The notes under the pieces: model-generated
Seen by the model: the letters and a program-made list of their open reading frames with translations, nothing else
The model's database searches: none
What the model was told of the DNA's origin: nothing
Shown: piece after piece, positions 19,038 to 29,086 of the stretch
How positions within the stretch are numbered: the stretch's first letter is position 1
Layout: every line of letters starts with the position of its first letter
Translations under genes and position numbers: made by a program
NCBI RefSeq assembly: GCF_001467895.1
Contig: NZ_LNYO01000001.1
Span: 173,268-237,267 of the forward strand
Direction: 5' to 3'
DNA: 64,000 bases
From: Legionella nautarum
GTDB lineage: Bacteria > Pseudomonadota > Gammaproteobacteria > Legionellales > Legionellaceae

Positions 19038-19876
19038 TGCATTTCCTTATTATTGTTGTTAATTGGAGTTGTAACAGCCTGTGGCTTTTCAAGTTTTACT
19101 GGCTTGTTAGTAATCTTGGGTCTTTTTACCGCGCTAATTGAAGGATCTAGTAAGCGAGGCACTGTTTTATCCTTAGCAATAATCACATTGACACGCCTAT
19201 TTTGAGCACGGCCTTCTTCGGTGCTATTATCGGCCACGGGGTATTGCTCGCCATAGCCTGTCACAGACAGTTGTTTCTTATCGACACCAAAGGAAACCAA
19301 GGTACGCGCCACAGCTGCCGCTCTCGCTGAAGACAATTCCCAGTTTGAAGGATATTGCTCTGTCTCAATAGGCATATTGTCAGTATACCCTTCAATAGCA
19401 ATAGGGTAAGGTAGTGTTTTAATAATCGAAGCTAATTTCATTAACTTAAGAACTGCAACAGGTCGTAAATCCGCGCTGCCGCTATCGAATAAGGCATTTG
19501 CCTTAATATCCAATTCAACCCAGCCATCTTGTGGATTCATGTGATAATCTGAGTCTTGTAAGTCGGATAATGCCTTAATGAGTTGATTAAATTTATCTTT
19601 TTCATTAATAGGACTGTCAACCGCGGTCTTCATATCTTTTTTTGTTTGCGCAACATCTGCCACCGATTGACCTTTAGACTTTGAAGTAAAGGCCGAATTC
19701 ATGCCTTCAGCTAAGGATTTGTATTTTGAAACATTAACTGAAGAAATCGCATACATCACAACGAAAAAAGCGAATAGGAGCGTGATGAAGTCTGCGTATG
19801 ATACCATCCACCGATGGGTATCCTCATGAGGTACAGCTTTATTTTTTCGTCCTCTCATGCTGATGATGTTGTCCAT
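19034..19876 (-). CDS. motB: Flagellar motor stator protein MotB (MotD type)
   Basis: Stator subunit that anchors the proton channel to peptidoglycan. The single membrane helix SYADFITLLFAFFVVMYAIS contains the proton-carrying Asp29. The C-terminal OmpA-like domain (about 130-235) shows IEGYTDNMPI and NWELSSARAAAVARTL, with GYGEQYPVADNSTEEGRAQN as the peptidoglycan-binding loop. The last 40 residues are disordered. ATG 19876 overlaps the motA end by 38 bp; MRGRK at 19858 is an alternative start closer to homologues. Neither has a strong ribosome binding site. Confidence 0.92.
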   Translation of the reverse strand: MDNIISMRGRKNKAVPHEDTHRWMVSYADFITLLFAFFVVMYAISSVNVSKYKSLAEGMNSAFTSKSKGQSVADVAQTKKDMKTAVDSPINEKDKFNQLIKALSDLQDSDYHMNPQDGWVELDIKANALFDSGSADLRPVAVLKLMKLASIIKTLPYPIAIEGYTDNMPIETEQYPSNWELSSARAAAVARTLVSFGVDKKQLSVTGYGEQYPVADNSTEEGRAQNRRVNVIIAKDKTVPRLLDPSISAVKRPKITNKPVKLEKPQAVTTPINNNNKEMQ

Positions 19877-20606
19877 AATTATTTAGTTTTAAGTTTAGCA
19901 TATTAGGACTCTCCCCGCTTGCCATGGACACTAAACCCTCAACAATCATCTCATCGTGATGCAGTTTATTAGCGATACAACTTTTTATTTTATTAGCGAC
20001 AGGTAAAAAGACTAGGTTCGCCAAACCAACGCCGTAAATTGTCGCGACGAAGGCCACGGCAATACCTGCCCCTAGCTCACTGGGCTCGGCAAGATTACGC
20101 ATTACCTGGATTAAACCGAGTACCGCTCCCAAAATACCAATGGTAGGACTATAGCCGCCCATACTTTCAAACACATGGGCTGCGCGCATATCGAGGTCTT
20201 CGCAGCGATCAATTTCGGTTTCAAGCACTTGTCTTATGTTCTGTTTATCGACCCCGACAACCAATAACTCTAGCCCTTGACGCATCAAGGGATTTTTTTC
20301 CCTCTCTAAATGCTCTTCCAAAGAAAGTAGACCAAACTGCCTTGATTTCCGCGATAACTCGATTAATTGTTCACGGCTTTTGTCATAAGGTAATTTGGGG
20401 GGGCGGAAAATCCAAGGCAAAATTTTAAAAGCCCGCAAAAAAGTACTTAGAGGGGTTTGAATCATTACCGCCCCCAGAGTACCCCCTAGCACAATCATTA
20501 AAGCAGATAAATTCATTAGCGAATGAATCGAGCCGCCTTCAAACATTTGACCGATTATTATTGCTAAAAAAGCAGTTATTAAACCAAGCAGGGTTAAACC
20601 ATCCAT
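19839..20606 (-). CDS. motA: Flagellar motor stator protein MotA (MotC type)
   Basis: Four-helix inner-membrane stator subunit forming the ion channel with MotB (255 residues). Helices are visible at the N-terminus (LLGLITAFLAIIIGQMF, LMNLSALMIVLGGTLGAVMI) and around 150-205 (GYSPTIGILGAVLGLIQVMR, GAGIAVAFVATIYGVGLANL). The cytoplasmic loop between them is charged, as expected. The frame is open to 20687, but homologous sequence begins at MDGLTLLG (ATG 20606), with GAGGGA upstream. It lies 13 bp after fliA. Confidence 0.93.
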   Translation of the reverse strand: MDGLTLLGLITAFLAIIIGQMFEGGSIHSLMNLSALMIVLGGTLGAVMIQTPLSTFLRAFKILPWIFRPPKLPYDKSREQLIELSRKSRQFGLLSLEEHLEREKNPLMRQGLELLVVGVDKQNIRQVLETEIDRCEDLDMRAAHVFESMGGYSPTIGILGAVLGLIQVMRNLAEPSELGAGIAVAFVATIYGVGLANLVFLPVANKIKSCIANKLHHDEMIVEGLVSMASGESPNMLNLKLNNYGQHHQHERTKK

Positions 20607-20619
20607 AATTTTTTGTCCC

Positions 20620-21333
20620 TCACTCAGGTAATCGAGATTTAATGCGAAGAGTTGCCTGGCTGTGAATTTGGGAAACACGTGACTCACTAACCCCTAAAAC
20701 TTCGCCAATTTCTTTTAAATTTAAATCTTGCTCATAATATAAAGACAGCACCAAACGTTCATTTTTAGGTAAACTCTCAATAATTTGTGAAAGATGACTT
20801 ACCATATCATCGCGCAAAACATTGAGATGAGGTTCAGAGAGCTCTTCGCCATCTATTTTTAAAATATCATCTGTTACGCCGAGATCATCAAAACCATAAA
20901 GCTGACTTCCAGCAGAATCTTTTAACATCTCATAATACTCATCCAAACCCAGCTTGAGTTCGCTTGCAACCTCATGATCTTTAGCATCACGTCCTAGACG
21001 ATTTTCGACTGCTTTCACCGCTTCCGAGATCATTCGCGCATTACGATAAACAGAGCGCGGAACCCAATCATTACGCCGCACTTCATCCAACATATGACCA
21101 CGGATACGAATACCTGCATAAGTTTCAAAAGAAGCACCTTTGGTTGAATCATAGTGTCTTACCGCTTCAAGCAGACCTAACATACCTGCCTGTACCAGAT
21201 CGTCAAGTTGTATCGAATGCGGTAAACGCCCTAATAAATGGTGGGCTATACGTTTGACCAATAGCGCATGGGTTTTAACCAGCGTTTCCTGAGTTTGTTG
21301 ATTCACTTTGCCGTAGGCAGCCAAAGCATCCAC
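20620..21333 (-). CDS. fliA: Flagellar sigma factor FliA (sigma-28)
   Basis: RNA polymerase sigma factor for late flagellar and chemotaxis genes (237 residues). Region 2 contains LVKRIAHHLL, QLDDLVQAGMLGLLEAVRHY and FETYAGIRIRGHMLDEVRRN. Region 4 is ESLPKNERLVLSLYYEQDLN with the helix-turn-helix EIGEVLGVSESRVSQIHSQA. The start is GTG 21333 behind AAGGAG. It is placed between flhG and motA, as in Legionella and Pseudomonas. The 150-bp gap to flhG is the widest space between fliA and its neighbours and could hold a promoter. Confidence 0.95.
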   Translation of the reverse strand: MDALAAYGKVNQQTQETLVKTHALLVKRIAHHLLGRLPHSIQLDDLVQAGMLGLLEAVRHYDSTKGASFETYAGIRIRGHMLDEVRRNDWVPRSVYRNARMISEAVKAVENRLGRDAKDHEVASELKLGLDEYYEMLKDSAGSQLYGFDDLGVTDDILKIDGEELSEPHLNVLRDDMVSHLSQIIESLPKNERLVLSLYYEQDLNLKEIGEVLGVSESRVSQIHSQATLRIKSRLPE

Positions 21334-21485
21334 GACTTTCTCCTTAATTTCGCTTGCCTTGGAAATTCGCTTTTCCTTGCCAATTTGCCTGCATTTAGGT
21401 ATGACTTTTATCCCGTTGAGTAAAGGTTACAGAAAATCAATGCAGCTTGTTTAAGTTTAGCAAATTCCAAGACAAACATTTTTTT

Positions 21486-22355
21486 TCAATACTCTCCTGC
21501 CACCAAGCGCTCTAGGAAAAAGCTGGTATTACCTCCTAATGAGTGCTTGTATGGCCAATCCTCCACAGTATCAGCTAATTGTAAAAAAGATTTTGCAGCA
21601 TTTGACTCCGGATAAGAAATGAGTACAGGTTTTTGTTTTTTTACCGCTTCGTGTATGCGTTCATCGAAGGGGATTGCGCCTAAATAGTCGAGGCGGACAT
21701 CTAAGAATTGCTCAGCCACTCGATATAATTTATTAAAAAGCTCTTTACCCTCTCGCGCGTTTCTTATCATATTGGCTAGAACATGAAAATGGCTCCATTC
21801 ATAGCGTTTCGACATCACTTTAATGAGGGCGTAGGCATCCGTTAAAGAGGTCGGTTCATCGCAAACAATCACGATTAATTCTTGCGATGAACGCGCAAAA
21901 CTGAGTACCGTATCAGAAATACCGGCCGCTGTATCGATAATCATATAGTCCACGTCATCAGTCAATTCATTAAACGCGTCGATGATGCCGGCATGCTCTG
22001 CAGGGCTTAATTGAGTCATGTATTCTGTGCCCGATGCGGCAGGAATCACCCTCACCCCCGCAGGACCTGAGAGCATAATATCGCTTAAATGACAAAGTCC
22101 TTGAACCACATGGGAGAGATTATATTTAGTATGTAAACCTAGCATGACATCGATATTAGCCAACCCTAAGTCGGCATCAAGCAATAACACATTTTTCTCT
22201 CTTTGTGCCAAAGCGACAGCTAGATTGACTGATACATTAGATTTACCAACACCGCCTTTACCCGCAGTGACCGCAATGACTTTCACCGGTTTTGAACGGG
22301 AAAAATTACGTAGTCCAGCCGCTTGATCGAGTTGATCTTGATTACTCTTCGACAT
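21486..22355 (-). CDS. flhG: Flagellar number regulator FlhG (FleN), MinD-like ATPase
   Basis: ParA/MinD-family ATPase that limits flagellar number together with FlhF (289 residues). It has the deviant Walker A KGGVGKSNVSVNLAVAL, the switch I-type LLLDADLGLANIDVMLGL and the Walker B-like MIIDTAAGISD. ATG 22355 has GGGAGGT upstream and is preferred over the longer frame from 22400. It overlaps the flhF end by 14 bp. Confidence 0.93.
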   Translation of the reverse strand: MSKSNQDQLDQAAGLRNFSRSKPVKVIAVTAGKGGVGKSNVSVNLAVALAQREKNVLLLDADLGLANIDVMLGLHTKYNLSHVVQGLCHLSDIMLSGPAGVRVIPAASGTEYMTQLSPAEHAGIIDAFNELTDDVDYMIIDTAAGISDTVLSFARSSQELIVIVCDEPTSLTDAYALIKVMSKRYEWSHFHVLANMIRNAREGKELFNKLYRVAEQFLDVRLDYLGAIPFDERIHEAVKKQKPVLISYPESNAAKSFLQLADTVEDWPYKHSLGGNTSFFLERLVAGEY

Positions 22356-23481
22356 AGTACCTCCCTGCAACGTCGCGCGATGCTTTTTGCATGTTTCCAT
22401 TCAATTCGCCTAAGCTCAGTTCTTGATTGCTTAATTGTTCAATCAGTTGGTGACGCGTTGCTAGTTTAATATCCTCGGGAACTCGTTGACCGTGGGTTAG
22501 ATAACTGACTTCGATACCTGTTTCGGCAATTGCACTTAAAATGCCTCCCAAAGCCAGTGATTCGTCCAATTTGGTAATAATACATTGCTCAATGTGTTTT
22601 ACTTTGAACCGTCTAATTGCTTCGATTAAGACCTGATAATGATTAGTTGCCTGTAAAACTAAAACGACGGATATGGAGTGAAGGCGAGAACATAAAATAT
22701 CCATTTGCGTTTCTACACGTTCATCAGCAGGATTCATACCGGCCGTATCAATTAAAATTAATTTCTTATCGTTAAGTTGGCGAACGACACGGGTCAGTGC
22801 TACCTCGTCCTGAGCGACACAGACCTGAACCCCAAGAATTTTGCCATAAAGCATCAGTTGCTCTTGTGCTGCGATTCGATAGGTATCCATAGTGACTAAA
22901 CCCAGTTTATCTGCACCAAAACGCAGGGCAAAGCGCGCTGCAATTTTTGCGAGAGTAGTCGTCTTACCTACGCCGGTAGGGCCTACAAAGGCATAAATAC
23001 CACCTTCTTCTATGCGGCGTGAGTCGCGAATCGTTAAGGCTTCTGAAAAAAGGGTCAGTACTTGCTGCCAAGCGCGTTGTTGATTAAGGCTGGGATTTAT
23101 TCTCGTCACTAAGGACGAAGCCGTTGCTTGACTTACTCCCAAATACAATAACTTTTGCATGAGTACGGTATGTAAGGGCTCACCATGGCCTGCATGGCCG
23201 CGCAACTGTGCTTCCAGCATTCCACGTAAGGTTAAGATTTCTTGGCGCATATCGTCCAGTGGGGATGGAGTGGCTTTTGTTGTTGGTTGAGGGCTGGGCT
23301 CAGCAGTAGCGATAGCAGTAGAGGTTGCCAGTACTGTTTCATCAAAATCAACAGCAGCAACTATTTCAACTCCCCCTTCTACACGGCTGCTCGATAAAAT
23401 AACCGCATCAGGGCCAAAGGCCGCTTTAATTTGTTGCATGGCACTGCGTGTATCTGGGGCAACAAAACGTTTTAATTTCAT
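22342..23481 (-). CDS. flhF: Flagellar biosynthesis GTPase FlhF
   Basis: SRP-family GTPase setting the position of polar flagella (379 residues). The N-terminal B domain begins MKLKRFVAPDTRSAMQQIKA, and the middle is a Pro/Thr-rich linker (about 70-95). The NG domain has the P-loop GPTGVGKTTTLAKIAARF, DTYRIAAQEQL, DTAGM and TKLDE. Start ATG 23481 with GGAGA upstream, 12 bp from flhA. Confidence 0.95.
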   Translation of the reverse strand: MKLKRFVAPDTRSAMQQIKAAFGPDAVILSSSRVEGGVEIVAAVDFDETVLATSTAIATAEPSPQPTTKATPSPLDDMRQEILTLRGMLEAQLRGHAGHGEPLHTVLMQKLLYLGVSQATASSLVTRINPSLNQQRAWQQVLTLFSEALTIRDSRRIEEGGIYAFVGPTGVGKTTTLAKIAARFALRFGADKLGLVTMDTYRIAAQEQLMLYGKILGVQVCVAQDEVALTRVVRQLNDKKLILIDTAGMNPADERVETQMDILCSRLHSISVVLVLQATNHYQVLIEAIRRFKVKHIEQCIITKLDESLALGGILSAIAETGIEVSYLTHGQRVPEDIKLATRHQLIEQLSNQELSLGELNGNMQKASRDVAGRYYVEE

Positions 23482-23493
23482 AAAGTCTCCATC

Positions 23494-25578
23494 TTATCCT
23501 ACTGTACCAATTATCCGTATTTGTTTGTTATCAGGAATTTCCTGATACGATAAAACATGCAGGTTACTGGAAATATTACGCACAAAACGTGCCAGAACCG
23601 ATCGTATTCCAGGCTGCACGACTAGTACTGCTAACTCTTGTTTTGCCTGCTGTTGTGCAGCAAGTTGCGTCAAAGAATGCTGTATTTTATCGGCCATACC
23701 CGGTTCAAAGCTGACCCCATGACCGACGTTATTCTGAATTGTGTTTTGCAATAACTGTTCCAATTCTGGTTTTAACGTAATAATCGGTAATTCTTCGTTC
23801 AAGCCGCTTATTTTTTGCGTGATTAAACGGGACAATGCAACACGAACATTGCTGATAAGAAAATCAGTGTCTTTAGATTTTGACGCACACTCCGCCAAAG
23901 TTTCGACGATCGTGCGCGTGTCAGTTAGTGGAATATGTTCTATCAATAAGCCTTGTAAGACTTTATTAACTGCACCGATTGATAAGGCATCCGGCACCAA
24001 TTCTTTTACGAGTTTGGGTGAAGTATGGGCTAACTTATCTAATAATTGCTGCGTCTCTTCATAGCCAAGTAATTGGTGGCTATTTTTCTCGAGGATTTGA
24101 CTCAAATGAGTTGCCACGACAGTCGAAGCATCAACAACTGTATAGCCAAAGGTATGGGCTCTTTCTTTTTGACTATCATTAATCCAAACAGCATCTAAAT
24201 TAAAAGCAGGATCCTTCGTCTCTTGGCCTTCTAAAACACCAAAAACTTGTCCAGGATTAATAGCCAACCATTTGTCATTAAAAATAGGAGCCTCTCCCAT
24301 TACCACCCCGGCTAAGCTGATGCGGTAATAATTGGGTTTTAGATCCAGATTGTCACGGATATGGACGGTGGGAATAAGAAAACCGAGTTCTTGCGATATT
24401 TTCTTGCGAACCCCTTTAATTCGCGCCAGTAAAACGCCGCCTTGCGAGCTATCGACCAAGGGGATCAACCGATAGCCTACTTCCAGACCAATGACATCAA
24501 CGGGATTGACGTCGTCCCATGATAATTCTGAAGCAAGCGGTTCGGCTAAAGCATTTTGACTCGTTTCTGTTTGTTTTTCTGCGGTCGATTTTTGGCGATT
24601 TTGCTTAATCATCAGATAAGCCATTCCCCCTAAACCTAACGCTAAAATTAAAAAAGCAATATGGGGCATCCCGGGAATTAAGCCAATAATACCAAGGATC
24701 GTAGCTGCAATAATCAAGGAGCGCGGGTTGCCAAACACTTGTTTCATCACCGCATGACTCATGTTCTGGGAACTAGAAACACGGGTGACCATAATGGCTG
24801 CAGCAGTCGATAAAACCAGTGACGGGACTTGTGCTACTAGGCCATCACCAATTGTCAGCAAAATATAATTATGCAGGGCTTCTGCCAACCCCATGTTGTG
24901 TTGCAGCACACCGATAATCAAACCGCCAATAATATTGATTAATAAAATCAAAATACCCGCAATGGCATCCCCGCGTACAAACTTACTCGCACCATCCATA
25001 GAGCCATAAAAATCAGCCTCCTGCGCTACTTCTGAACGACGTAAAATAGCCTGATCTTGATTAATTAAACCGGCATTGAGGTCGGCATCGATGGCCATTT
25101 GTTTACCGGGTAAAGAATCGAGGGTGAAGCGCGCGCTTACCTCAGATACTCGCCCCGCACCTTTCGTAACCACCACGAAGTTAATCACCACCAAAATAAT
25201 AAACACCACCAATCCGACCGTATAATTCCCGCCAATAACCACTTCACCAAAGGATTTAATCACCTGCCCTGCTGCATCTGTACCTGTATGGCCATTCAAT
25301 AAAACAATGCGCGTGGAGGCAACGTTCAACGCTAAGCGCAGCAGGGTTGCAATCAAAATAACCGTCGGAAATACCGCAAAATCAAGCGGTCTGTCGCTGT
25401 AGATAACGGCAAGTAAGACTACAAGCGAAAAAGCAATGTTAAAAGTAAAGAAAATATCGAGAAAAAAGGCGGGCAAAGGCAGCATCATCATGGAGAGCAT
25501 AATGATAAGGACCAGGGGCGTACCTAAACCTTGATGCAACCATTGACGCAAGGTATGGAAAATCGCATTGACATTCAT
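23494..25578 (-). CDS. flhA: Flagellar type III export apparatus protein FlhA
   Basis: Major export-gate component (694 residues). Seven or eight membrane helices occupy residues 20-320, with the conserved cytoplasmic FHIPEP loop region RFTLDSLPGKQMAIDADLNA. The rest is the cytoplasmic domain (ending VLSYQEIPDNKQIRIIGTVG) that docks export chaperones. The start overlaps the flhB stop (TGATG). Confidence 0.97.
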   Translation of the reverse strand: MNVNAIFHTLRQWLHQGLGTPLVLIIMLSMMMLPLPAFFLDIFFTFNIAFSLVVLLAVIYSDRPLDFAVFPTVILIATLLRLALNVASTRIVLLNGHTGTDAAGQVIKSFGEVVIGGNYTVGLVVFIILVVINFVVVTKGAGRVSEVSARFTLDSLPGKQMAIDADLNAGLINQDQAILRRSEVAQEADFYGSMDGASKFVRGDAIAGILILLINIIGGLIIGVLQHNMGLAEALHNYILLTIGDGLVAQVPSLVLSTAAAIMVTRVSSSQNMSHAVMKQVFGNPRSLIIAATILGIIGLIPGMPHIAFLILALGLGGMAYLMIKQNRQKSTAEKQTETSQNALAEPLASELSWDDVNPVDVIGLEVGYRLIPLVDSSQGGVLLARIKGVRKKISQELGFLIPTVHIRDNLDLKPNYYRISLAGVVMGEAPIFNDKWLAINPGQVFGVLEGQETKDPAFNLDAVWINDSQKERAHTFGYTVVDASTVVATHLSQILEKNSHQLLGYEETQQLLDKLAHTSPKLVKELVPDALSIGAVNKVLQGLLIEHIPLTDTRTIVETLAECASKSKDTDFLISNVRVALSRLITQKISGLNEELPIITLKPELEQLLQNTIQNNVGHGVSFEPGMADKIQHSLTQLAAQQQAKQELAVLVVQPGIRSVLARFVRNISSNLHVLSYQEIPDNKQIRIIGTVG

Positions 25579-26720
25579 CAGATATTCTCCTCAACATCTC
25601 GCTTTAACTCGTCAGGAATCGGCAAGTTCTGCAAAAATTCTGGTTTTTTATCGTAATCCGCCTTGTCTCTTAGCTGGAAAATATAAGCCAACACTTGGGC
25701 AACTGCGACGTACAAACCGCGCGGGATTTCCGCATTTAAATCCGTTGAATAATAAAGAGCTCGCGTTAAAGGCGGCACTGATAAGATGGGGATCTGGTGA
25801 GACTGGGCAATGCGATTGATTTGTAAAGCAATTAAATCCCTACCCTTTGCCACCACGATTGGCGCACGATTTCCTTGTTGTAGATAGCAGAGCGCAACGG
25901 CGTAATGGGTCGGGTTAGTGAGCACCACATTCGCTTTAGGGACCTCAGACATCATTCTTCTGCGGGCAATTTCTTGCTGTGTGCGGCGAATTTGGCTTTT
26001 AACCTCCGGCTTACCTTCCGTTTCCTTGAATTCGTCTTTAAGTTCCTGCTTCGTCATTTTTAATTGCTTTTTGTGCTCATACAGTTGGAAAGGCACATCC
26101 ACTGCCGCGATCAAAATAAGGCTTGCAGAGATCATTAAAAAGGACTGAGTCACTAATTCCAGTCCAGTACTTAAGGCATTGGTTAAGGGAAAACTAGCAA
26201 CGGAAACTAAGGCTGGAATCTGTCCCTTCAACACCAAAATGGCAACGATTGCCACCAGTAAAAATTTGAACAGCGCTTTGACCATTTCCACAAAGCCTTT
26301 CAACGATATCATCCGTTTGAGACCCTTTAACAAACTCAAACGAGAAAATTTGGGTTGCATCGACTCCACACTAAAAACCCAACCGCCCATGAGTAAAGAG
26401 GTAGCGATAGAAAGGATTAGGATCATAAGTAACAGAGGGATTACTGCGCCAAAACCGAGTTTTAATAAACTGTAAAACTGCTGTAGGGCAAGGGTAGGTA
26501 AAGTCAAAATTTTGCTATCAAAGTCAAAAGCTTGGCGCATCATTAGCATAAACTGAGTGGACAGATGACGGCCAAAAATAAATAGGGTAGCGCCAGAGCA
26601 CAATAAAATTAAAGTGGCATTTAAATCTTTCGAGCGCGCCACCTGCCCTTTTTCTCTGGCTTCTTTTAGCCGTTTAAGCGAGGGCTGTTCGGTCTTTTCC
26701 TGTGCCTGTTCTTCAGCCAT
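25578..26720 (-). CDS. flhB: Flagellar export switch protein FlhB
   Basis: Export-gate protein that switches substrate specificity (380 residues). Four membrane helices (about 30-210) are preceded by the typical KTEQPSLKRLKEAREKGQVA. The cytoplasmic domain carries the autocleavage motif NPTH (VVLTNPTHYAVAL), so self-cleavage should occur. It abuts fliR with a one-base overlap at 26720. Confidence 0.97.
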   Translation of the reverse strand: MAEEQAQEKTEQPSLKRLKEAREKGQVARSKDLNATLILLCSGATLFIFGRHLSTQFMLMMRQAFDFDSKILTLPTLALQQFYSLLKLGFGAVIPLLLMILILSIATSLLMGGWVFSVESMQPKFSRLSLLKGLKRMISLKGFVEMVKALFKFLLVAIVAILVLKGQIPALVSVASFPLTNALSTGLELVTQSFLMISASLILIAAVDVPFQLYEHKKQLKMTKQELKDEFKETEGKPEVKSQIRRTQQEIARRRMMSEVPKANVVLTNPTHYAVALCYLQQGNRAPIVVAKGRDLIALQINRIAQSHQIPILSVPPLTRALYYSTDLNAEIPRGLYVAVAQVLAYIFQLRDKADYDKKPEFLQNLPIPDELKRDVEENI

Positions 26721-27490
26721 TAGCGCAGCATCCCAATAATAATTCGCATTCCGTGCTCTAAACTATCCGTCATTTGTGCCGCCACTCCCGGCAAACTAAT
26801 GCGAATAATCACCATGCCCATCAACAGAGTAATGGAAAATCCTATGGAAAATATATTTAATTGCGGCGCTACCCTGGTCATTATTCCAAAACCTAGGTTC
26901 ACAATAAGTAGGGATAAAATGGCCGGCAAAGCGACTAATACTGATTCTTTAAACATCCATCCTGAAAAGGCCAAGACTGACCCAATGGCCGTTAAGCCGA
27001 AACTCATTTTTCCTACCGGTACCTCACGGAAACTACTTAATAAGGCATCAAACACAGCCAGGTGGCCGTTGAGCACCAGAAACATGAGGCTAACCATCAT
27101 CAGATAAAATTGGCTTACTAGAGGGATAGATACCCTTGTTGACGGATCAACCATGGTGGCGAAACCTAGTCCAGCTTGCATAGCGATGACTTGGCCACCC
27201 ATCAAAAAAACTTGAAAAACTAACTGTAAGACAAACCCCATTAAAAGCCCCAGTAATATCTCATGAATGACGATAGCCACATAACGCCCTTCAAACTGCA
27301 GAAAAGAAAGATCAGGGCTAATAAAGGGTGCACAGATAAAAGCTATCGCTAGCGCAAAAACAACGCGGATGCGAATCGGCACCAGGATCGAAGAAACAAT
27401 AGGCATCGTCAAAAATAAACCACTGATGCGCGGCAGGGGCCAGATAACTTGGCTGAATTGGCTAATCATGGCTTGATAATTCAAATTCAT
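26720..27490 (-). CDS. fliR: Flagellar export protein FliR
   Basis: A 256-residue inner-membrane export-gate protein with about six hydrophobic helices. The family segment GGQVIAMQAGLGFATMVDPS is present. It follows fliQ by 2 bp and is coupled to flhB. Confidence 0.95.
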   Translation of the reverse strand: MNLNYQAMISQFSQVIWPLPRISGLFLTMPIVSSILVPIRIRVVFALAIAFICAPFISPDLSFLQFEGRYVAIVIHEILLGLLMGFVLQLVFQVFLMGGQVIAMQAGLGFATMVDPSTRVSIPLVSQFYLMMVSLMFLVLNGHLAVFDALLSSFREVPVGKMSFGLTAIGSVLAFSGWMFKESVLVALPAILSLLIVNLGFGIMTRVAPQLNIFSIGFSITLLMGMVIIRISLPGVAAQMTDSLEHGMRIIIGMLR

Positions 27491-27492
27491 GG

Positions 27493-27762
27493 TTAACCTA
27501 TCAAATAAGGAATGTTAGAAAACAACGAATCGGTATAGTTGATCATTGTTTTTAGTAACCAAGGACCAGCAAATACCATCACTAAAAAAGTCACAAAAAG
27601 TTTGGGGATAAAGCTTAAACTCATTTCGTTAATTTGAGTTGCCGCTTGGAACATCGAAACTAATAAACCGACAATAAGGCCAGGTATGATTAACACCGTT
27701 AATAGGATAATCATGATATATACGCTTTCACTAAACAGTGAGAGAACCGATTCCGGTGTCAT
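27493..27762 (-). CDS. fliQ: Flagellar export protein FliQ
   Basis: An 89-residue protein with two membrane helices (IMIILLTVLIIPGLIVGLLV and LFVTFLVMVFAGPWLLKTM). The conserved linker QAATQINEMSLSFIPKL is present. ATG 27762 is preceded by GAGGAG. The gap to fliP holds a palindromic repeat. Confidence 0.95.
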   Translation of the reverse strand: MTPESVLSLFSESVYIMIILLTVLIIPGLIVGLLVSMFQAATQINEMSLSFIPKLFVTFLVMVFAGPWLLKTMINYTDSLFSNIPYLIG

Positions 27763-27823
27763 CCCTTTCTCCTCTTTGGTAATCCTTCACCCTGGCTAAA
27801 TTAACGATTTGACTAAAATACAG

Positions 27824-27880
27824 GGCTTGTCCGCGGGATCCAGAAATCAACGTTAAAACGCTAGACCCCGCGAACAAGCC
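27824..27880. repeat. Family B palindromic repeat inside the flagellar operon
   Basis: GGCTTGTCCGCGGG (27824-27837) pairs with CCCGCGAACAAGCC (27867-27880) with one mismatch. It is the same core as at 14321-14475, sitting in the 158-bp fliP-fliQ gap. It may form an mRNA hairpin that alters downstream expression. Confidence 0.75.
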
Positions 27881-27920
27881 GCGGAACCTTGTGATAGAAT
27901 TCAAAGATTCGCGGCCCCCT

Positions 27921-28670
27921 TCAACTTAACGCAAAACTCGAAGCCAATGATCCCAACACCAATGTCCATCCATCCACCAACACAAATAGCATAATTTTGA
28001 AGGGCAAAGAAATAATCAGAGGAGACAGCATCATCATACCCATTGCCATTAATACGCTAGCAACAACCAAATCAATGATCAAAAAAGGTAAAAATAAAAC
28101 GAATCCAATTTGAAAGGCTGTTTTTAATTCACTGGTGATAAACGCAGGGATGAGCACAGTCATCGGAACCTCTGCAAGTGAGCCATAGGACTTATTGTTA
28201 AATTTTTCAAAAAGAGCCAGATCATTCTTGCGTGTCTGATTCAACATAAAAAGACGTAAGGGCTCTTGGGCTTTGGCCATAGCTTGTGGAAATTGCAATT
28301 GATCCGCCAAATAAGGTTGTAATGCCTGCTCATTAATTTGATTAAAAACAGGGGCCATCACAAAAAAAGTCATAAAAAGAGCAATACCAATCAGGATTTG
28401 GTTGGTAGGTGTTTGTGCCATGCCAATGGCTTGTCGTAAAATTGACAGCACAATAATGATTCGCGTAAAAGCTGTTACCGCCATTAATAACCCTGGTAAA
28501 ACACTCAACAGCGTCATAAAAATCAGTATTTGTAAATTGACACTGTAAGTTTGCCCGCCATTCGGTGCTGGCGAGACAGTGACGGCAGGTAGTGAAGTCG
28601 TCGCCGCTTCAGCCGTCCAAGGTAAAATAATCAGAATGAAAAAACAGCCAAGGAGGAAAATTTTCTTCAT
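27921..28670 (-). CDS. fliP: Flagellar export protein FliP
   Basis: A 249-residue export-gate protein made with a cleavable-type signal sequence ([20 protein letters not shown]). The family block [20 protein letters not shown] then [14 protein letters not shown], and the C-terminal helices, are present. The start overlaps the fliO stop by 4 bp. Confidence 0.96.
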   Translation of the reverse strand: MKKIFLLGCFFILIILPWTAEAATTSLPAVTVSPAPNGGQTYSVNLQILIFMTLLSVLPGLLMAVTAFTRIIIVLSILRQAIGMAQTPTNQILIGIALFMTFFVMAPVFNQINEQALQPYLADQLQFPQAMAKAQEPLRLFMLNQTRKNDLALFEKFNNKSYGSLAEVPMTVLIPAFITSELKTAFQIGFVLFLPFLIIDLVVASVLMAMGMMMLSPLIISLPFKIMLFVLVDGWTLVLGSLASSFALS

Positions 28671-29086
28671 TCTGATTTCCCAAGAGCAGTTTTTAGAAAG
28701 TCCGAAAAGGAGGTTTTAGACTCTGGGGAGAACGAAGTAGGTAATTCTTCTCCAAAATCGTGCAAGGTATTAATGCTTCCCGAAGTCACGCCAAGCAGAA
28801 GAATACGTTGCCCCACTCTAACCAGCATAATTTTTTCTCTTGCGCCCAAACTCATGCAAGAAATAATTTTAAAGCCATTCGCATTTGCGAATTTTGCGCC
28901 ATTTAAACGCCGTAATAACCAAGATAATAAAACAATCACAGCAACAACAACAAGCAAGCCACCCAGTACACGCATGAGCTCGCCATTGCTTAATGCTGCC
29001 GTATTGCTACTGGCAGGCAAAGGCGTTGCCCGCGCTATGACGGGCAACAGACTACAGGCTAGAAGACCAACAAAATTTAGCTTCAT
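28667..29086 (-). CDS. fliO: Flagellar assembly protein FliO
   Basis: A 139-residue protein with an N-terminal signal-like segment, one membrane helix ([20 protein letters not shown]) and a small cytoplasmic domain ([20 protein letters not shown]). It assists FliP assembly. Sequence conservation is low in this family, but position between fliN and fliP is diagnostic. Overlaps both neighbours by 4 bp. Confidence 0.88.
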   Translation of the reverse strand: MKLNFVGLLACSLLPVIARATPLPASSNTAALSNGELMRVLGGLLVVVAVIVLLSWLLRRLNGAKFANANGFKIISCMSLGAREKIMLVRVGQRILLLGVTSGSINTLHDFGEELPTSFSPESKTSFSDFLKTALGKSE

